Notes: a model not told the origin generated them from the sequence alone. A DNA stretch of 64,000 bases from an uncultured Verrucomicrobia subdivision 3 bacterium (GCA_903872345.1 CAIQKM010000073.1:1-64000); one strand, 5' to 3'; positions 29,806 to 39,082 are shown, counted from the first letter of the stretch. Translations and numbers: made by a program.

Positions 29806-30074
29806 TTTCAACGCAATACTAACGCTTTGCTGACTTTGGGTTGAATGGGCAGATAATAATTTGAATCAAATTGAGCCAAAAATGAAATGCAGCAAATCCG
29901 ATATAAAATCCAATTGCCGGCACCTTATCCGACGAGATGATAAAAAAATTTAAGAATTAAAAATAGCTGATTGGACTTGCCCGATTGGCTTAAAAAATGT
30001 TGTAACGCTGTAATAAGCTAGCGGATTGACCCTAGCCTGCAAAAAAACGTCAGAGTTTTAACACGATATATTTG

Positions 30075-32348
30075 ATGAAATGGCCCGTGAAAAAAAAGTG
30101 GCAATTGCTTGCAAGCTTTTGTCTTTTACTTGCCGCCTTAAAATTTCCCGTTGGCGGGATGGCCGCCGACCTTGCTGTCGCCAGTGGTGGTGATGAATCA
30201 TTGGCTGTAGCACGGTCAGCTCCTGTGCCTGCAGACGCGACGTTATTGGGGGCAAGGTACCTGGATTCGCAGGCTCCTTTGGAGGAGCGAGTGGCTGATT
30301 TGTTTTCCCGTCTGCACCCCGAAGAAAAGGTGGCGCTCATCCATGGTTGCGGCGACATGGGCTATGGAAGCATTCCGCGCATTGGCTTGCCGAAAGTCCT
30401 GATGACGGACGGGCCACAGGGTGTTCGTTTGGACGCAGGCACGGCAACCGCCTTCCCGTGCGGATTGGCGATGGCCGCAACATGGAATCCATCCATGCTT
30501 AACCAAGCCGGGGTCGTTATGAGTGAGGAATGTCGTGCACTCAATCGCCGGATCTTTCTGGCCCCGGCAGTGAATATCATGCGCTCACCTCTGGGGGGGC
30601 GAAACTTTGAGTATATGGGTGAAGATCCCTACCTTGCAGGGAAGTTGGCCGCCGCTTTGATTCGTGGAGTTCAATCACAAGGTATTGCGGCCTGTGTCAA
30701 ACATTGGAATCTGAATGAGGAGGAACATTGGCGGCATACTATCAACGTCGAGTGTGACGAACGTGCCTTGCGTGAGATTTACAGCCCGGCGTTTGAGGCG
30801 GCTGTCCGCGAAGGGAATGTCTGGGCTCTGATGCCCGCCTATAACCGCTTTTCAGGCGATTTTTGTACGGCATCAAAACATCTGAACTTGGACATGCTTG
30901 AGCACGAATACGGCTTTGACGGCGCGCTGATTTCCGATTGGAATGCATGGCATGATGATAAGCTGGCGATTGAGGGAGGCTGCACAATTCAGATGCCTTC
31001 AGTGCAAGATGCCGTCCGAGATGCCCGCATCGCGGCATCCATTGCCACCGGAGAAATTTCTTCTATGGCTTTTGATGAAGCGGTTCGGCGTAACTTGCGG
31101 CTGTTGTTTCGTATTGGAGCCTTTGATGAATGGCCAGGAGGTTCGGCTAACACGCCCGCGCACCAGAAAATCTCCCGTCTGGCGGCGACTGAATCCATTG
31201 TGCTTTTGAAAAACAGCAGGAATTTGCTGCCGCTGGACGGCAATAAAGTAAAACGAATTGCCGTTATCGGCCCGAACGCCGACCAGTATCAAACGATGGC
31301 CGACGGCTCAAAACTGGTTACGCGAGGCGGTTCTGGAGCCACGCGTCCACCCTATGAAATCACCGCGCTAGCGGCTCTGAAAGCAAGGTTTGGAGAAAAA
31401 ATCATCTATGCTCCGGGAATATCCTTTGAAAAACATCTTCCAACTGTCGACCCGGTGGCTGAAGCCATCGCTGCTGCGAAAAGTGCGGATGTGGTGATAT
31501 TTTTCGCCGGCACGGACCATGAATATGACCGCGAGTTTCTGGGCTGGGGCGAAATGAAAGGTGCCGATAAACCCGATCTTGAACTGATTGGGCCACAGGC
31601 CGACTTGATTCAAAAGATCACGGCGGCGAATTCAAAAACCATCGTCATACTGGTGAATGGATCGCCGGTTTCTGTTGAGCAATGGCAGAACCAGGTTCCC
31701 GCAATTTTAGAAGCATGGTATGGCGGTATGGAAGCCGGGAATGCCATGACTGATATTTTGTTTGGCGACGTCAATCCGTCTGGGAAGTTGCCTTGCACGT
31801 TCGGAAAAAAACTCGACGACTGGCTTTGTCACAAGTTGGGACCGGAATCGTTTCCAGGTACGGGAGACAATGGGGTTGTAAAATATCTCGACAGCATTTG
31901 GGTTGGCTACCGTCATTTTGACGAGGATGGCATCGAACCCCGCTACCCCTTCGGTTACGGGCTCAGCTATACGACATTCAAATACGGCAAGCCAGCGCTT
32001 TCTGCGGCCGACATGTCCAGCGACAAGACCCTGACCGTTTCCATACCCGTCACCAATACCGGCAAGCGCGCAGGCGCAGAAGTTGTGGAATTGTATATCC
32101 ACGAAGACAAACCTGTATTAACACGGCCCTCCCAGGAACTCAAAGGCTTCGCCAAGCTTTTTCTCCAGCCTGGTGAAACGAAAATTGCATCATTTACAAT
32201 TCAATGGCGTGATCTCTCATTCTGGGATGAAATTGGTCGGAGCTGGAAAGCCACGCCGGGAAAATTTGAGGCGCGTATTGGCTCTTCTTCGCGCGACATT
32301 CGCGCCGTGGCGGAATTTAAATTGGCAACCGATCTGGCCTCGAAATAG
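30075..32348 (+). CDS. Secreted GH3 beta-glucosidase/beta-xylosidase
   Basis: From ATG 30075 the protein has 757 residues with a signal peptide ending near PVGGMAADL. Domain order is the GH3 N-terminal barrel (about 80-320), C-terminal alpha/beta sandwich (about 370-610) and a fibronectin III-like end (about 650-745). The nucleophile Asp is in GFDGALISDWNAWHDD. KHWNLNEEEHWRHT stands at the KHF-type site. The FnIII part carries RPSQELKGFAKLFLQPGE. GH3 enzymes release glucose or xylose from oligosaccharide ends. This one probably completes degradation started by the upstream GH55-like protein. It is preceded by 266 bp of AT-rich non-coding DNA that may contain its own promoter. Confidence 0.93.
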   Translation: MKWPVKKKWQLLASFCLLLAALKFPVGGMAADLAVASGGDESLAVARSAPVPADATLLGARYLDSQAPLEERVADLFSRLHPEEKVALIHGCGDMGYGSIPRIGLPKVLMTDGPQGVRLDAGTATAFPCGLAMAATWNPSMLNQAGVVMSEECRALNRRIFLAPAVNIMRSPLGGRNFEYMGEDPYLAGKLAAALIRGVQSQGIAACVKHWNLNEEEHWRHTINVECDERALREIYSPAFEAAVREGNVWALMPAYNRFSGDFCTASKHLNLDMLEHEYGFDGALISDWNAWHDDKLAIEGGCTIQMPSVQDAVRDARIAASIATGEISSMAFDEAVRRNLRLLFRIGAFDEWPGGSANTPAHQKISRLAATESIVLLKNSRNLLPLDGNKVKRIAVIGPNADQYQTMADGSKLVTRGGSGATRPPYEITALAALKARFGEKIIYAPGISFEKHLPTVDPVAEAIAAAKSADVVIFFAGTDHEYDREFLGWGEMKGADKPDLELIGPQADLIQKITAANSKTIVILVNGSPVSVEQWQNQVPAILEAWYGGMEAGNAMTDILFGDVNPSGKLPCTFGKKLDDWLCHKLGPESFPGTGDNGVVKYLDSIWVGYRHFDEDGIEPRYPFGYGLSYTTFKYGKPALSAADMSSDKTLTVSIPVTNTGKRAGAEVVELYIHEDKPVLTRPSQELKGFAKLFLQPGETKIASFTIQWRDLSFWDEIGRSWKATPGKFEARIGSSSRDIRAVAEFKLATDLASK

Positions 32349-32533
32349 CATCATCAAACGAAACCAAAACCAGCTCATATTGCGTCATTGTTCTAATTTT
32401 ATCGTCAATGCTAATCAGCCTGTATTCAGGCTGACCTGAATACCGAAATCCGTCAACCATTATTGCCAGTCAAGCCAAACAATCAAAATCAGACTTATTT
32501 GATTCTGATTCAATTGAGAATCGAAATCGGAAT

Positions 32534-34174
32534 ATGAAAAACCAGATCGTTTATACCGCTGCATTCATTTTGTTCTTGTTGGGTTCAGATATTGTTTGCG
32601 CTGAATCACAAATGAGACAATCTGGATTGACTCCTTCCAGCCCAACGGTGATTTCACTGCTGCCAGGAGAAAAAGTCTGGTCCGGAGTCATCAAGGACGG
32701 CGAGAACCTGCCTTATCTCACTGGTTCACACTATGATTTTTACGCCAATAACCGGGATAATCAGATCCAACCTTTGCTGCTTGGAAGCCAGGGCCTGTGG
32801 GTTTGGAGCGATGATCCATATGCATTCGAGGTATCAACCGACAAGATCATCATCACCAACGCCAAGGGAGAAGTAAAAAGTGGCCGGGCAGGCAACAGCT
32901 TGGCGGCCGCCCGCCAATTCGTTTCAGCCAAATACTTCCTGCCATCGGGTGCAATGCCCGATGAATTGCTTTTTGCCAAGCCACAATACAACACATGGAT
33001 TGAACTGAACCTCCACCAGAATCAAAAGGATGTTTTGAAATATGCGCATGCCATCATCGCCAACGGTTTTTCGCCCGGGGTGTTGATGATTGATGATACC
33101 TGGCAGGAGGACTACGGCGTGTGGAACTTCCATCCGGGAAAATTTCCAAATCCCAAGCAAATGATGGACGAACTGCACAGCATGGGTTTCAAAGTAATGC
33201 TTTGGATTTGTCCGTTTGTGAGCGCCGACCAGTCCCAATTGGTGCACGAGCTTTTAAAGGATAAATGTTTTTTGATGCAGAAGGCAAATGCGGAGACCAC
33301 TTGGGCCACCGCAACCGACCCGGCGATCATCAAGTGGTGGAATGGATATTCAGCCCTGCTAGATTTCAGCAACGCCAAGGCGGTTCATTGGTTTAACAAA
33401 CAAATGGATAGGCTGGTGCAAGATTATGGCGTGGACGGTTTCAAACTGGATGCCGGGGATATGCAATTTTACCCACCTGATGCTTTGAGTGCGGGTTCCG
33501 TATCGCCCAATCGCCAATGTGAATTGTACGCGCAATTTGGCCTGCGCTTCCCGCTCAACGAATATCGTGCTTGCTGGAAAATGGCCGGGCAGCCGTTGGC
33601 CCAGCGCCTGCACGATAAAAACCACAGTTGGGAAGATGTGCAAAAACTCATCCCGCAAATGCTTACGGAAGGATTGGCCGGTTATACCTTCTCTTGTCCT
33701 GACATGATCGGCGGAGGCAATTGGGGAAGTTTCGCCGATCAAAAGGAAATTAATCAGGATTTGGTCGTCCGTTCGGCCCAGATCCATACGTTGATGCCCA
33801 TGATGCAGTTTTCCGTTGCCCCATGGCGCATTTTGGATGCGGAACATCTAAAGGCAATCAAGCAGGCCGTGAAAATCCGCGAGCAAATGACGCCGGAGAT
33901 TCTTGAACTGGCGCATCAATCGGGCAAAACCGGCGAGCCAATTGTGCGCTCATTGGAATATGAGTTCCCCCATCAAGGCTTTGAACAGATCAAGGATGAG
34001 TTTATGCTTGGAGACGATATATTGGTTGCTCCGCTTGACAGACAAGGCCATAGCCGTCAGGTGATACTGCCGAAGGGGGAATGGATTAGCGACGATGGAA
34101 GGACGTTGAATGGCGGTTCCTTTATCTTGAATGTACCACTAGACCGCATCCCTTTCTTCAAGATAAAGAGGTGA
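32534..34174 (+). CDS. Secreted GH31-family glycosidase
   Basis: The 546-residue protein has a signal peptide (IVYTAAFILFLLGSDIVCAE). The barrel shows GVLMIDDTWQEDYGVWNF, GFKVMLWICPFVS, and VDGFKLDAGDMQFYP, where the Asp of KLDAGD is the expected nucleophile. SCPDMIGGGNWGSF carries the region of the acid/base. The whole resembles alpha-xylosidase/alpha-glucosidase enzymes of the shorter, YihQ-like kind. It is shorter at the N-terminus than classic GH31 enzymes. A small hairpin (TCAGCCTG/CAGGCTGA, 32415-32434) lies upstream in the gap after GH3. It is the last glycosidase of the cargo. Confidence 0.9.
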   Translation: MKNQIVYTAAFILFLLGSDIVCAESQMRQSGLTPSSPTVISLLPGEKVWSGVIKDGENLPYLTGSHYDFYANNRDNQIQPLLLGSQGLWVWSDDPYAFEVSTDKIIITNAKGEVKSGRAGNSLAAARQFVSAKYFLPSGAMPDELLFAKPQYNTWIELNLHQNQKDVLKYAHAIIANGFSPGVLMIDDTWQEDYGVWNFHPGKFPNPKQMMDELHSMGFKVMLWICPFVSADQSQLVHELLKDKCFLMQKANAETTWATATDPAIIKWWNGYSALLDFSNAKAVHWFNKQMDRLVQDYGVDGFKLDAGDMQFYPPDALSAGSVSPNRQCELYAQFGLRFPLNEYRACWKMAGQPLAQRLHDKNHSWEDVQKLIPQMLTEGLAGYTFSCPDMIGGGNWGSFADQKEINQDLVVRSAQIHTLMPMMQFSVAPWRILDAEHLKAIKQAVKIREQMTPEILELAHQSGKTGEPIVRSLEYEFPHQGFEQIKDEFMLGDDILVAPLDRQGHSRQVILPKGEWISDDGRTLNGGSFILNVPLDRIPFFKIKR

Positions 34175-34268
34175 TTGAAAAACGATACTCGGAAATGACT
34201 GGAAGGCGTGGATTTGTTTTTATCAAACGATCTAGAAAAACTTTGGCTGTAGCATGATCTATTACTGA

Positions 34269-35264
34269 GTCTGCTACCAAAACGTCGAGCAGCCAAAGCA
34301 CTCCCCGGGCAGCCTCATCTCCGCCGAGTTACGGGGGGAGGCGTTTCGTGAAGCTAAAGAACTGGAGACGGCCGGGTTGGTGGATCTCAAGACGGTTCGT
34401 TACCGTCCTTACCAAATTGAACGGATTGTGATTCCGTTCGCGGCGGAACCGCGCCTACGGGAACTATTCGCTGGCAAACTCCCGGCTCCTCCCGATCCGC
34501 AATTTGATTTTGCCTCCGTTAAATGGGCTCCACAGCTTACCTTCCTTACCAGCGAATCCGTTGCGGTAGCTCCGGACGATCTGCTCAAGCTGAATGAATT
34601 CCTCCTGCAAAAAGGGCGTACGAAATCCGTTGTTCCGATCAAGGAGCGGTCGCTCGAAATCTTCGGTGATGAGAAACGCCTGGATGCCTTGGTCTCCACC
34701 TCGCTTTTTCGGACGGGCCGTCTCAATTGGCTCAAGGACTTAAGATGCGAAATTATCGGTGAACCCCTTGGATGGAAACTGGGGCCAGTGGAAGCTATTG
34801 CCTACCCTATCCTCGTCATCGAGAATGCAGCAACTTGGCATTCCTACTGCCGTTACAATGCCGAGCGTAAACTATTCAGCGCCATAGTGTATGGCTGCGG
34901 CAATCGATTCATGGACAGCGCCACCTATTTGACGGATATTTTCCAGTCCGTCGGCGGTGCCCGCCGTACTTTTTATTTTGGTGATCTTGATCCACAGGGA
35001 TTGCGTATTCCCCAAACCGCATCAAAGTTTTTGCAAACCGCCGGCCTACCCGCCGTTGAGCCACATCTCTGGAGCTACCGCCAATTACTGATGCTCGGTG
35101 CCGGTCATCGGCAGCCCTGCGACGACGAGCCGCCATCACCCGCACTCTGCGATTGGCTGGGCGAATGTGCGGAGCCCGCCCGCCAGTTGTTCGCTGCAAA
35201 CCAACGTCTTGCCCAGGAACGAATAGGCTGGGAATTTCTCCAAACTCTGACCAGATTGGATTAA
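34269..35264 (+). pseudogene. 5'-truncated jetD-like (Wadjet, DUF2220) gene
   Basis: An open frame runs from just after a TGA (34266) to TAA at 35264; it has no good start and begins abruptly. The C-terminal JetD pattern is clear: VPIKERSLEIFGDEKRLDAL, LVIENAATWHSY and FYFGDLDPQGLRIP, where the Glu and DLD residues form the TOPRIM-like nuclease site. JetD cuts plasmid DNA after loading by the JetABC condensin. No jetA, jetB or jetC is present in the window and the normal N-terminus is incomplete, so this is probably an inactive remnant. The active-site residues are still intact. Confidence 0.72.
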
Positions 35265-35273
35265 AGTGCCAAG

Positions 35274-35400
35274 ATGGAAACTTTTCTCACTGCCTTTGAT
35301 CCTTCCGACCTTCCCGGAACCAGCATTGACCCGCTCGGCTTTGATATGGGGTAGTTTTTCTAGTTAATATAATGTTCCCGGTCTGACCAACATCGCTTTG
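35274..35400 (+). pseudogene. Decayed start of an unidentified gene after jetD
   Basis: ATG 35274 opens 26 codons reading METFLTAFDPSDLPGTSIDP and then LGFDMG before a TAG at 35352. A continuation-like peptide VPGLTNIA appears in another frame at 35374-35397. This looks like the N-terminus of a conserved protein disrupted by a stop and a frameshift. Family not recognised. It follows jetD by 9 bp, so it may have been its operon partner. From 35400 to 35622 no gene is supported. Confidence 0.4.
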
Positions 35401-35622
35401 CGGTCGAGCTGCATGACTACATCTGTGCATCGATGCTCGAGCGCCATCATCACTACCGAAGGCCCATGATGGAGTTGAGTTTTCATCGTTTGCGTCAGGC
35501 CAACCGATCGGATGTCCAAGTGGTGTCGTTGCTCCAGAATCGGATTGGTGCTAGAACGGTACCAAGCTTCAATTGCCCAAAGTTGGGCAGGAGGAAGCGA
35601 ACAACAACCAGCAGTCAAAAAT

Positions 35623-37179
35623 ATGAGCCAATCAAGTAAAGGTTCCGCACAATGGTCCAAAGCGGATGAAGCGCTGTTAAAAAATCACAAGGAAGACGAT
35701 CTTCTCAAGGAAAAGGATGACACCAATTGGCCGCCTCTCATGGCTGGCGAAAGAATTGGTGACATGATTGACCGGTACAAGATTTTGGAAGAGATCGGCG
35801 AAGGTGGATTTGGAATGGTATATCGGGTCGAGCAAGAAGGGCCGCTCCAACTGCAATTTGCCCTTAAAGTCATCAAGCCCGGGATGGACACGCGACAGAT
35901 TTTGAAGCGATTTGAAGCGGAACGGAAAACGCTGGCAAAACTCAACCACACAAACATCGCAAAGGTCGTGGATGCGGGGGCTACCCACAATGGGCGGCCA
36001 TATTTTGTGATGGAGTGGGTTAGGGGGATAAAGATTGACGAGTATGCCAACTCCAAAAAACTCACTTTTGAAAAAAGACTCAGATTGTTTGCAAAAGTTT
36101 GCAGAGCGATTCAGCATGCGCATGAAAAGCAGGTCGTGCACCGAGACATAAAGCCCTCCAACTTGCTGGTCATAGAGGAGGACGGTGAAGAAGTGCCAAA
36201 AGTAATCGACTTTGGAATAGCAAAAGCCATTGAAGGAGAGCATTCAGCTGGACATACGGTTTTCACCAGTCCGGGGCAATTAATTGGCACGCCAGCGTTC
36301 ATGAGCCCGGAACAGGCTCAACCTGGCAAGGTTTCTATTGATCACCGCACAGATATATATTCACTAGGTGTTTTGTTGCAGGAATTAATCACTGGTCATC
36401 TGCCATTTGATTTTGTCGGCAAAAGTTCACATGAACAAATCCAAGAAATCATTGAAAAAAAGCCAGCTAGAGCATCGGAATTCTACAGGGCACTTCAAGC
36501 CAGTGAACAATTAAAGATTGCTTATAATTGCCAATCTACACCGGATGAGCTCAATAACTTCATTGTAAAGAATTTGGATCAAATGATTGAAAGGTGTTTG
36601 AAGAAAAAGCGCGAAGAACGATATTCGACGGTTAAAGAATTGTCGGATGCGATCAATTCTATTCTGGAGTCGCTTAAAATCCAAAACAATCATGAAGCGA
36701 ATCAGTTTGAAAACAGTATAAAACAAAATCGCGCCGTGCCCCCAAAATTATTGTTAGAAGGAGTCTCAAATGCTAGGAGACGGGTTAAAATGCCCAATAA
36801 ATTCCTATTTGTCATATTTCACGGGCATTTGGAAAATTTGGTTCTAAAACGACCTGCTAAGGTAATAAAACTTATTTTAATCGCGATGAGGATCTGCGTG
36901 ATTGTGTGTGGAATCATGACGCTGGTTAATTTTTTTTCAATGAGTGAAAAAAATATTCTAACCACAATAATACTTTTCTTGCTTACATTGTTTTTGGGAT
37001 CCGCTCAATTCATTTTTACCATAAAACACAAAATATCCGGTAATCATCTAAAAGAGCAGGCGTTTCAAAAAAGCTTTCTTCGCTCTGCATTATTTGCTGT
37101 TTTGGGTATGTCTATTATGTCGCTATCTGTCCTTTTATTGGGACTGCTTATTGACGCTAGAGATATGCCCGGTAGATGA
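35623..37179 (+). CDS. Membrane-anchored Ser/Thr protein kinase
   Basis: From ATG 35623 the protein has 518 residues. A full Hanks-type kinase lies at about 45-345. It shows the glycine loop EEIGEGGFGMVYRV, LALKVIK-type lysine (FALKVIKPGMD), catalytic VVHRDIKPSNLL, metal-binding VIDFGIAKA and GTPAFMSPEQAQPGKVSIDH. The C-terminal part has three to four hydrophobic helices (about 415-440, 447-465, 490-515) and lacks the TPR or WD40 repeats that often follow such kinases in Verrucomicrobiota and Planctomycetota. Its base composition is clearly more AT-rich than the chromosomal flanks, in line with foreign origin. Signal and targets unknown. Confidence 0.88.
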   Translation: MSQSSKGSAQWSKADEALLKNHKEDDLLKEKDDTNWPPLMAGERIGDMIDRYKILEEIGEGGFGMVYRVEQEGPLQLQFALKVIKPGMDTRQILKRFEAERKTLAKLNHTNIAKVVDAGATHNGRPYFVMEWVRGIKIDEYANSKKLTFEKRLRLFAKVCRAIQHAHEKQVVHRDIKPSNLLVIEEDGEEVPKVIDFGIAKAIEGEHSAGHTVFTSPGQLIGTPAFMSPEQAQPGKVSIDHRTDIYSLGVLLQELITGHLPFDFVGKSSHEQIQEIIEKKPARASEFYRALQASEQLKIAYNCQSTPDELNNFIVKNLDQMIERCLKKKREERYSTVKELSDAINSILESLKIQNNHEANQFENSIKQNRAVPPKLLLEGVSNARRRVKMPNKFLFVIFHGHLENLVLKRPAKVIKLILIAMRICVIVCGIMTLVNFFSMSEKNILTTIILFLLTLFLGSAQFIFTIKHKISGNHLKEQAFQKSFLRSALFAVLGMSIMSLSVLLLGLLIDARDMPGR

Positions 37180-37207
37180 TTAAGCGTATTTGGTCTCGTG
37201 TCTGGTT

Positions 37208-37528
37208 TTAAGTCGTCTTGTAAAATACATTTGCCGGTTTACCACTCATAGCCAACCCACCGATCAGGGTATAGAGCTGCCCCTCTGGATTGCGGATGGT
37301 AAATACCCCGGAAAACTGCTGGAGAGTAAATCGTGCGCCCACAGGTCAGGCCCATTTTGCAAAGGCACCAGCGACCTGCCGCCAGTTGGTAATTTCCCAT
37401 TTAACGCCACCCGCCATCGAAACCCGGCGCTGTTGAGCGGCAGCTTTAGACGTGCCACGGCTAGCCTTCACCACGGAACGGGCTCGGGCTTCCATTTGCT
37501 TGACGGTACTGTGACGGCGTGTTTTCAC
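37208..37528 (-). pseudogene. Small gene with an in-frame TGA next to the integrase
   Basis: On the minus strand one frame runs 107 codons from ATG 37528 to TAA 37208 and is interrupted only by TGA at 37346-37348. The first part is basic (KQMEARARSVVKASRG, then TSKAAAQQRRVSMAGG); the second reads ARFTLQQFSGVFTIRNPEGQ and LYTLIGGLAMSGKPANVFY. The sensible sequence on both sides of the TGA suggests a recent nonsense mutation. Family not recognised. It lies 99 bp past the integrase stop on the same strand, as accessory genes of integrative elements often do. Confidence 0.45.
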
Positions 37529-37627
37529 TGCTGACTGTGTATAGCCCGATTTGCGGTCCGAATCAAATGAATTGTCGAACTTGGGTGCGCGGGGCGGGGC
37601 CTTTACTGGCTCCCAAGGACTGACTAA

Positions 37628-38944
37628 TTATTTTGTCACATCCGGCAGTTTGCTGATCGAATCCTTGGTGTCGTCAGCACTGAGGTGTGTATAACCCCGG
37701 GAAACCACTTCGCTGTCATGGCCAATAATCATCTGGGCCAAGGCGTTGCTGGCACCAGACGATTTGAGCCAGGTTGTGAGCGTATGGCGGAACGAATGGA
37801 AGGTGAGTTCGCTTACCTTGCGCTTGCCTTTCCGCCCTTGGCCATCTTCCGCAGCTTTAGCTTTAGGCCGTTCCACTACCAGGCCGGCCGGAGCAAGAAT
37901 TTCATCATAGAACTTGGTGCTGATGGTGCCCGTATGCTTTTCCGCCATGGCCGCAAAATTGGGGAACAGGTATGCCTTGGGACTATCAGCTGAGGGAAGT
38001 TCCAGAATGTGAGCGAGCAGGGGAGTAGCCATGCTCAGGCAAAGCCGCTTGCCAGTTTTCTGTGTCACAAAGGAGATTGTTTTACTCTCCAGATCGACTT
38101 GTTGCCACGTTAGCTGGGCGATGTCTCCCAGCCGTTGGCCAGTATAGACGGCGGTCAGAACCAGGCCGCTCCATTCGCCACCCACTTCATTGCACTTTGC
38201 CAAAACTCTTTTGACCTCTTCCAGAGTAAAGGCCCGGCGGGTATTTTCCCCACGGTATTTTAGTATGGAAACTTTCGTTGCCACGTTGGTATTGAGCAGG
38301 TCCTGCTTTTGAGCGGAATAGAGGCAAGCCCTGACAACCTTCAAATCCATGTTGGCTGATGCAGTGGAAAGAATTTTGGCTGTTGTATCGCGAAAACGGA
38401 TAATGTCTTCCGCTCGCAAAGCGGCCAGATCTTTGTCGGCTTTGGTGCCCAGTGATTCTAGGAATCTGCGCAAAGATGTTTCATATCGGTCGTGGGTACG
38501 GGGTGCTGCTTCCAGGCCCTTGGCATCCAGCCAGGTCTTGCACCACTGACGAATTGTGGCGTTCGGGATGTTTTCCCCAACAGTTGAAGCCACATGCCTG
38601 ACCGTTTTACTTACCAGCCCAGCCAGGAGCTCTTTTGAGAAGTTTGGCAGGCTGACAAGCTGCGCTGCTTCTTCAAAGAAATTTTTCAGGATTTCGCGGT
38701 TCAGGCCACCACTGAAATGAGATTCGGCAACGTCGGCGATGGTGGCATCAATCAGCTGGCGGGCTCGATCGGGGGTGAGGCTTTGCTGAGTGGCTAGTTC
38801 GGAGGCCTTGACCCAACCTGCGCATATCTTTCGCGCATGGCTTTTGTCTGCTGTCCCAGTGCTCTTGAAATGTCGCTTGCCGTCAGGCGTGGTGAACGCG
38901 CAAAACCAGTGCGGCTTATTCGGCTGTTTGTGAAGGCTTGGCAT
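37628..38944 (-). CDS. Tyrosine recombinase (island integrase)
   Basis: From the ATG at 38944 the protein has 438 residues. The frame extends to 39004, but MPSLHKQPNKPHWFCAFTTP matches the usual N-terminus of this integrase type. A core-binding domain spans about 130-230. The catalytic domain carries the first Arg in VYTGQRLGDIAQL, the HxxR in FHSFRHTLTTW, the second His in IIGHDSEVVSRGYTH and the nucleophile Tyr in the same motif. All catalytic residues are present, so it may be functional. Position next to attR, transcribed inward, is typical of the enzyme that inserts and excises its island. Its start region overlaps the right-hand GCATAAC repeats, which could allow self-regulation. Confidence 0.93.
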   Translation of the reverse strand: MPSLHKQPNKPHWFCAFTTPDGKRHFKSTGTADKSHARKICAGWVKASELATQQSLTPDRARQLIDATIADVAESHFSGGLNREILKNFFEEAAQLVSLPNFSKELLAGLVSKTVRHVASTVGENIPNATIRQWCKTWLDAKGLEAAPRTHDRYETSLRRFLESLGTKADKDLAALRAEDIIRFRDTTAKILSTASANMDLKVVRACLYSAQKQDLLNTNVATKVSILKYRGENTRRAFTLEEVKRVLAKCNEVGGEWSGLVLTAVYTGQRLGDIAQLTWQQVDLESKTISFVTQKTGKRLCLSMATPLLAHILELPSADSPKAYLFPNFAAMAEKHTGTISTKFYDEILAPAGLVVERPKAKAAEDGQGRKGKRKVSELTFHSFRHTLTTWLKSSGASNALAQMIIGHDSEVVSRGYTHLSADDTKDSISKLPDVTK

Positions 38945-38973
38945 AATTTGGCATAACAGATTCGCATAACAAA
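38938..38973. promoter_or_regulatory. Candidate integrase arm-type sites, right end
   Basis: Three related words stand in tandem: CTTGGCATAAT, TTTGGCATAACA (38948-38959) and TTCGCATAACAAA (38961-38973). The last two are the same as at 10562-10586 near attL. They overlap the integrase start codon. The role as arm sites is inferred. Confidence 0.55.
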
Positions 38974-39043
38974 CAAGCTTGTCAACGCCGTTTAAACTAT
39001 TCAAAAACCCAATAAAAGTGCATATTTATAACGTTATGGCGAA

Positions 39044-39073
39044 TCGATGGTTCGAATCCATCACCTACCACCA
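39044..39073 (+). other. attR: duplicate of the tRNA-Tyr 3' end
   Basis: These 30 bp equal 10474-10503 without mismatch. There is no tRNA body before it, so it is only the tRNA tail left by integration. It is directly followed by what looks like the tRNA's original terminator. Confidence 0.93.
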
Positions 39074-39082
39074 TTTTAGATT

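Larger units (their letters stand above)
10474..39073. mobile_element. 28.6-kb integrative genomic island in tRNA-Tyr
   Basis: The element is bounded by 30-bp direct repeats of the tRNA-Tyr 3' end. It has a tyrosine recombinase gene next to the right repeat, reading inward. Matching GCATAAC motifs lie inside both ends. No conjugation, replication or phage-structural genes are recognised, so it is probably mobilised in trans or is a degraded integrative element. Cargo centres on carbohydrate hydrolases, exported repeat proteins and regulators. Several broken genes sit near its ends (10726-11560, 29068-29805, 34269-35400, 37208-37528). Confidence 0.9.
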
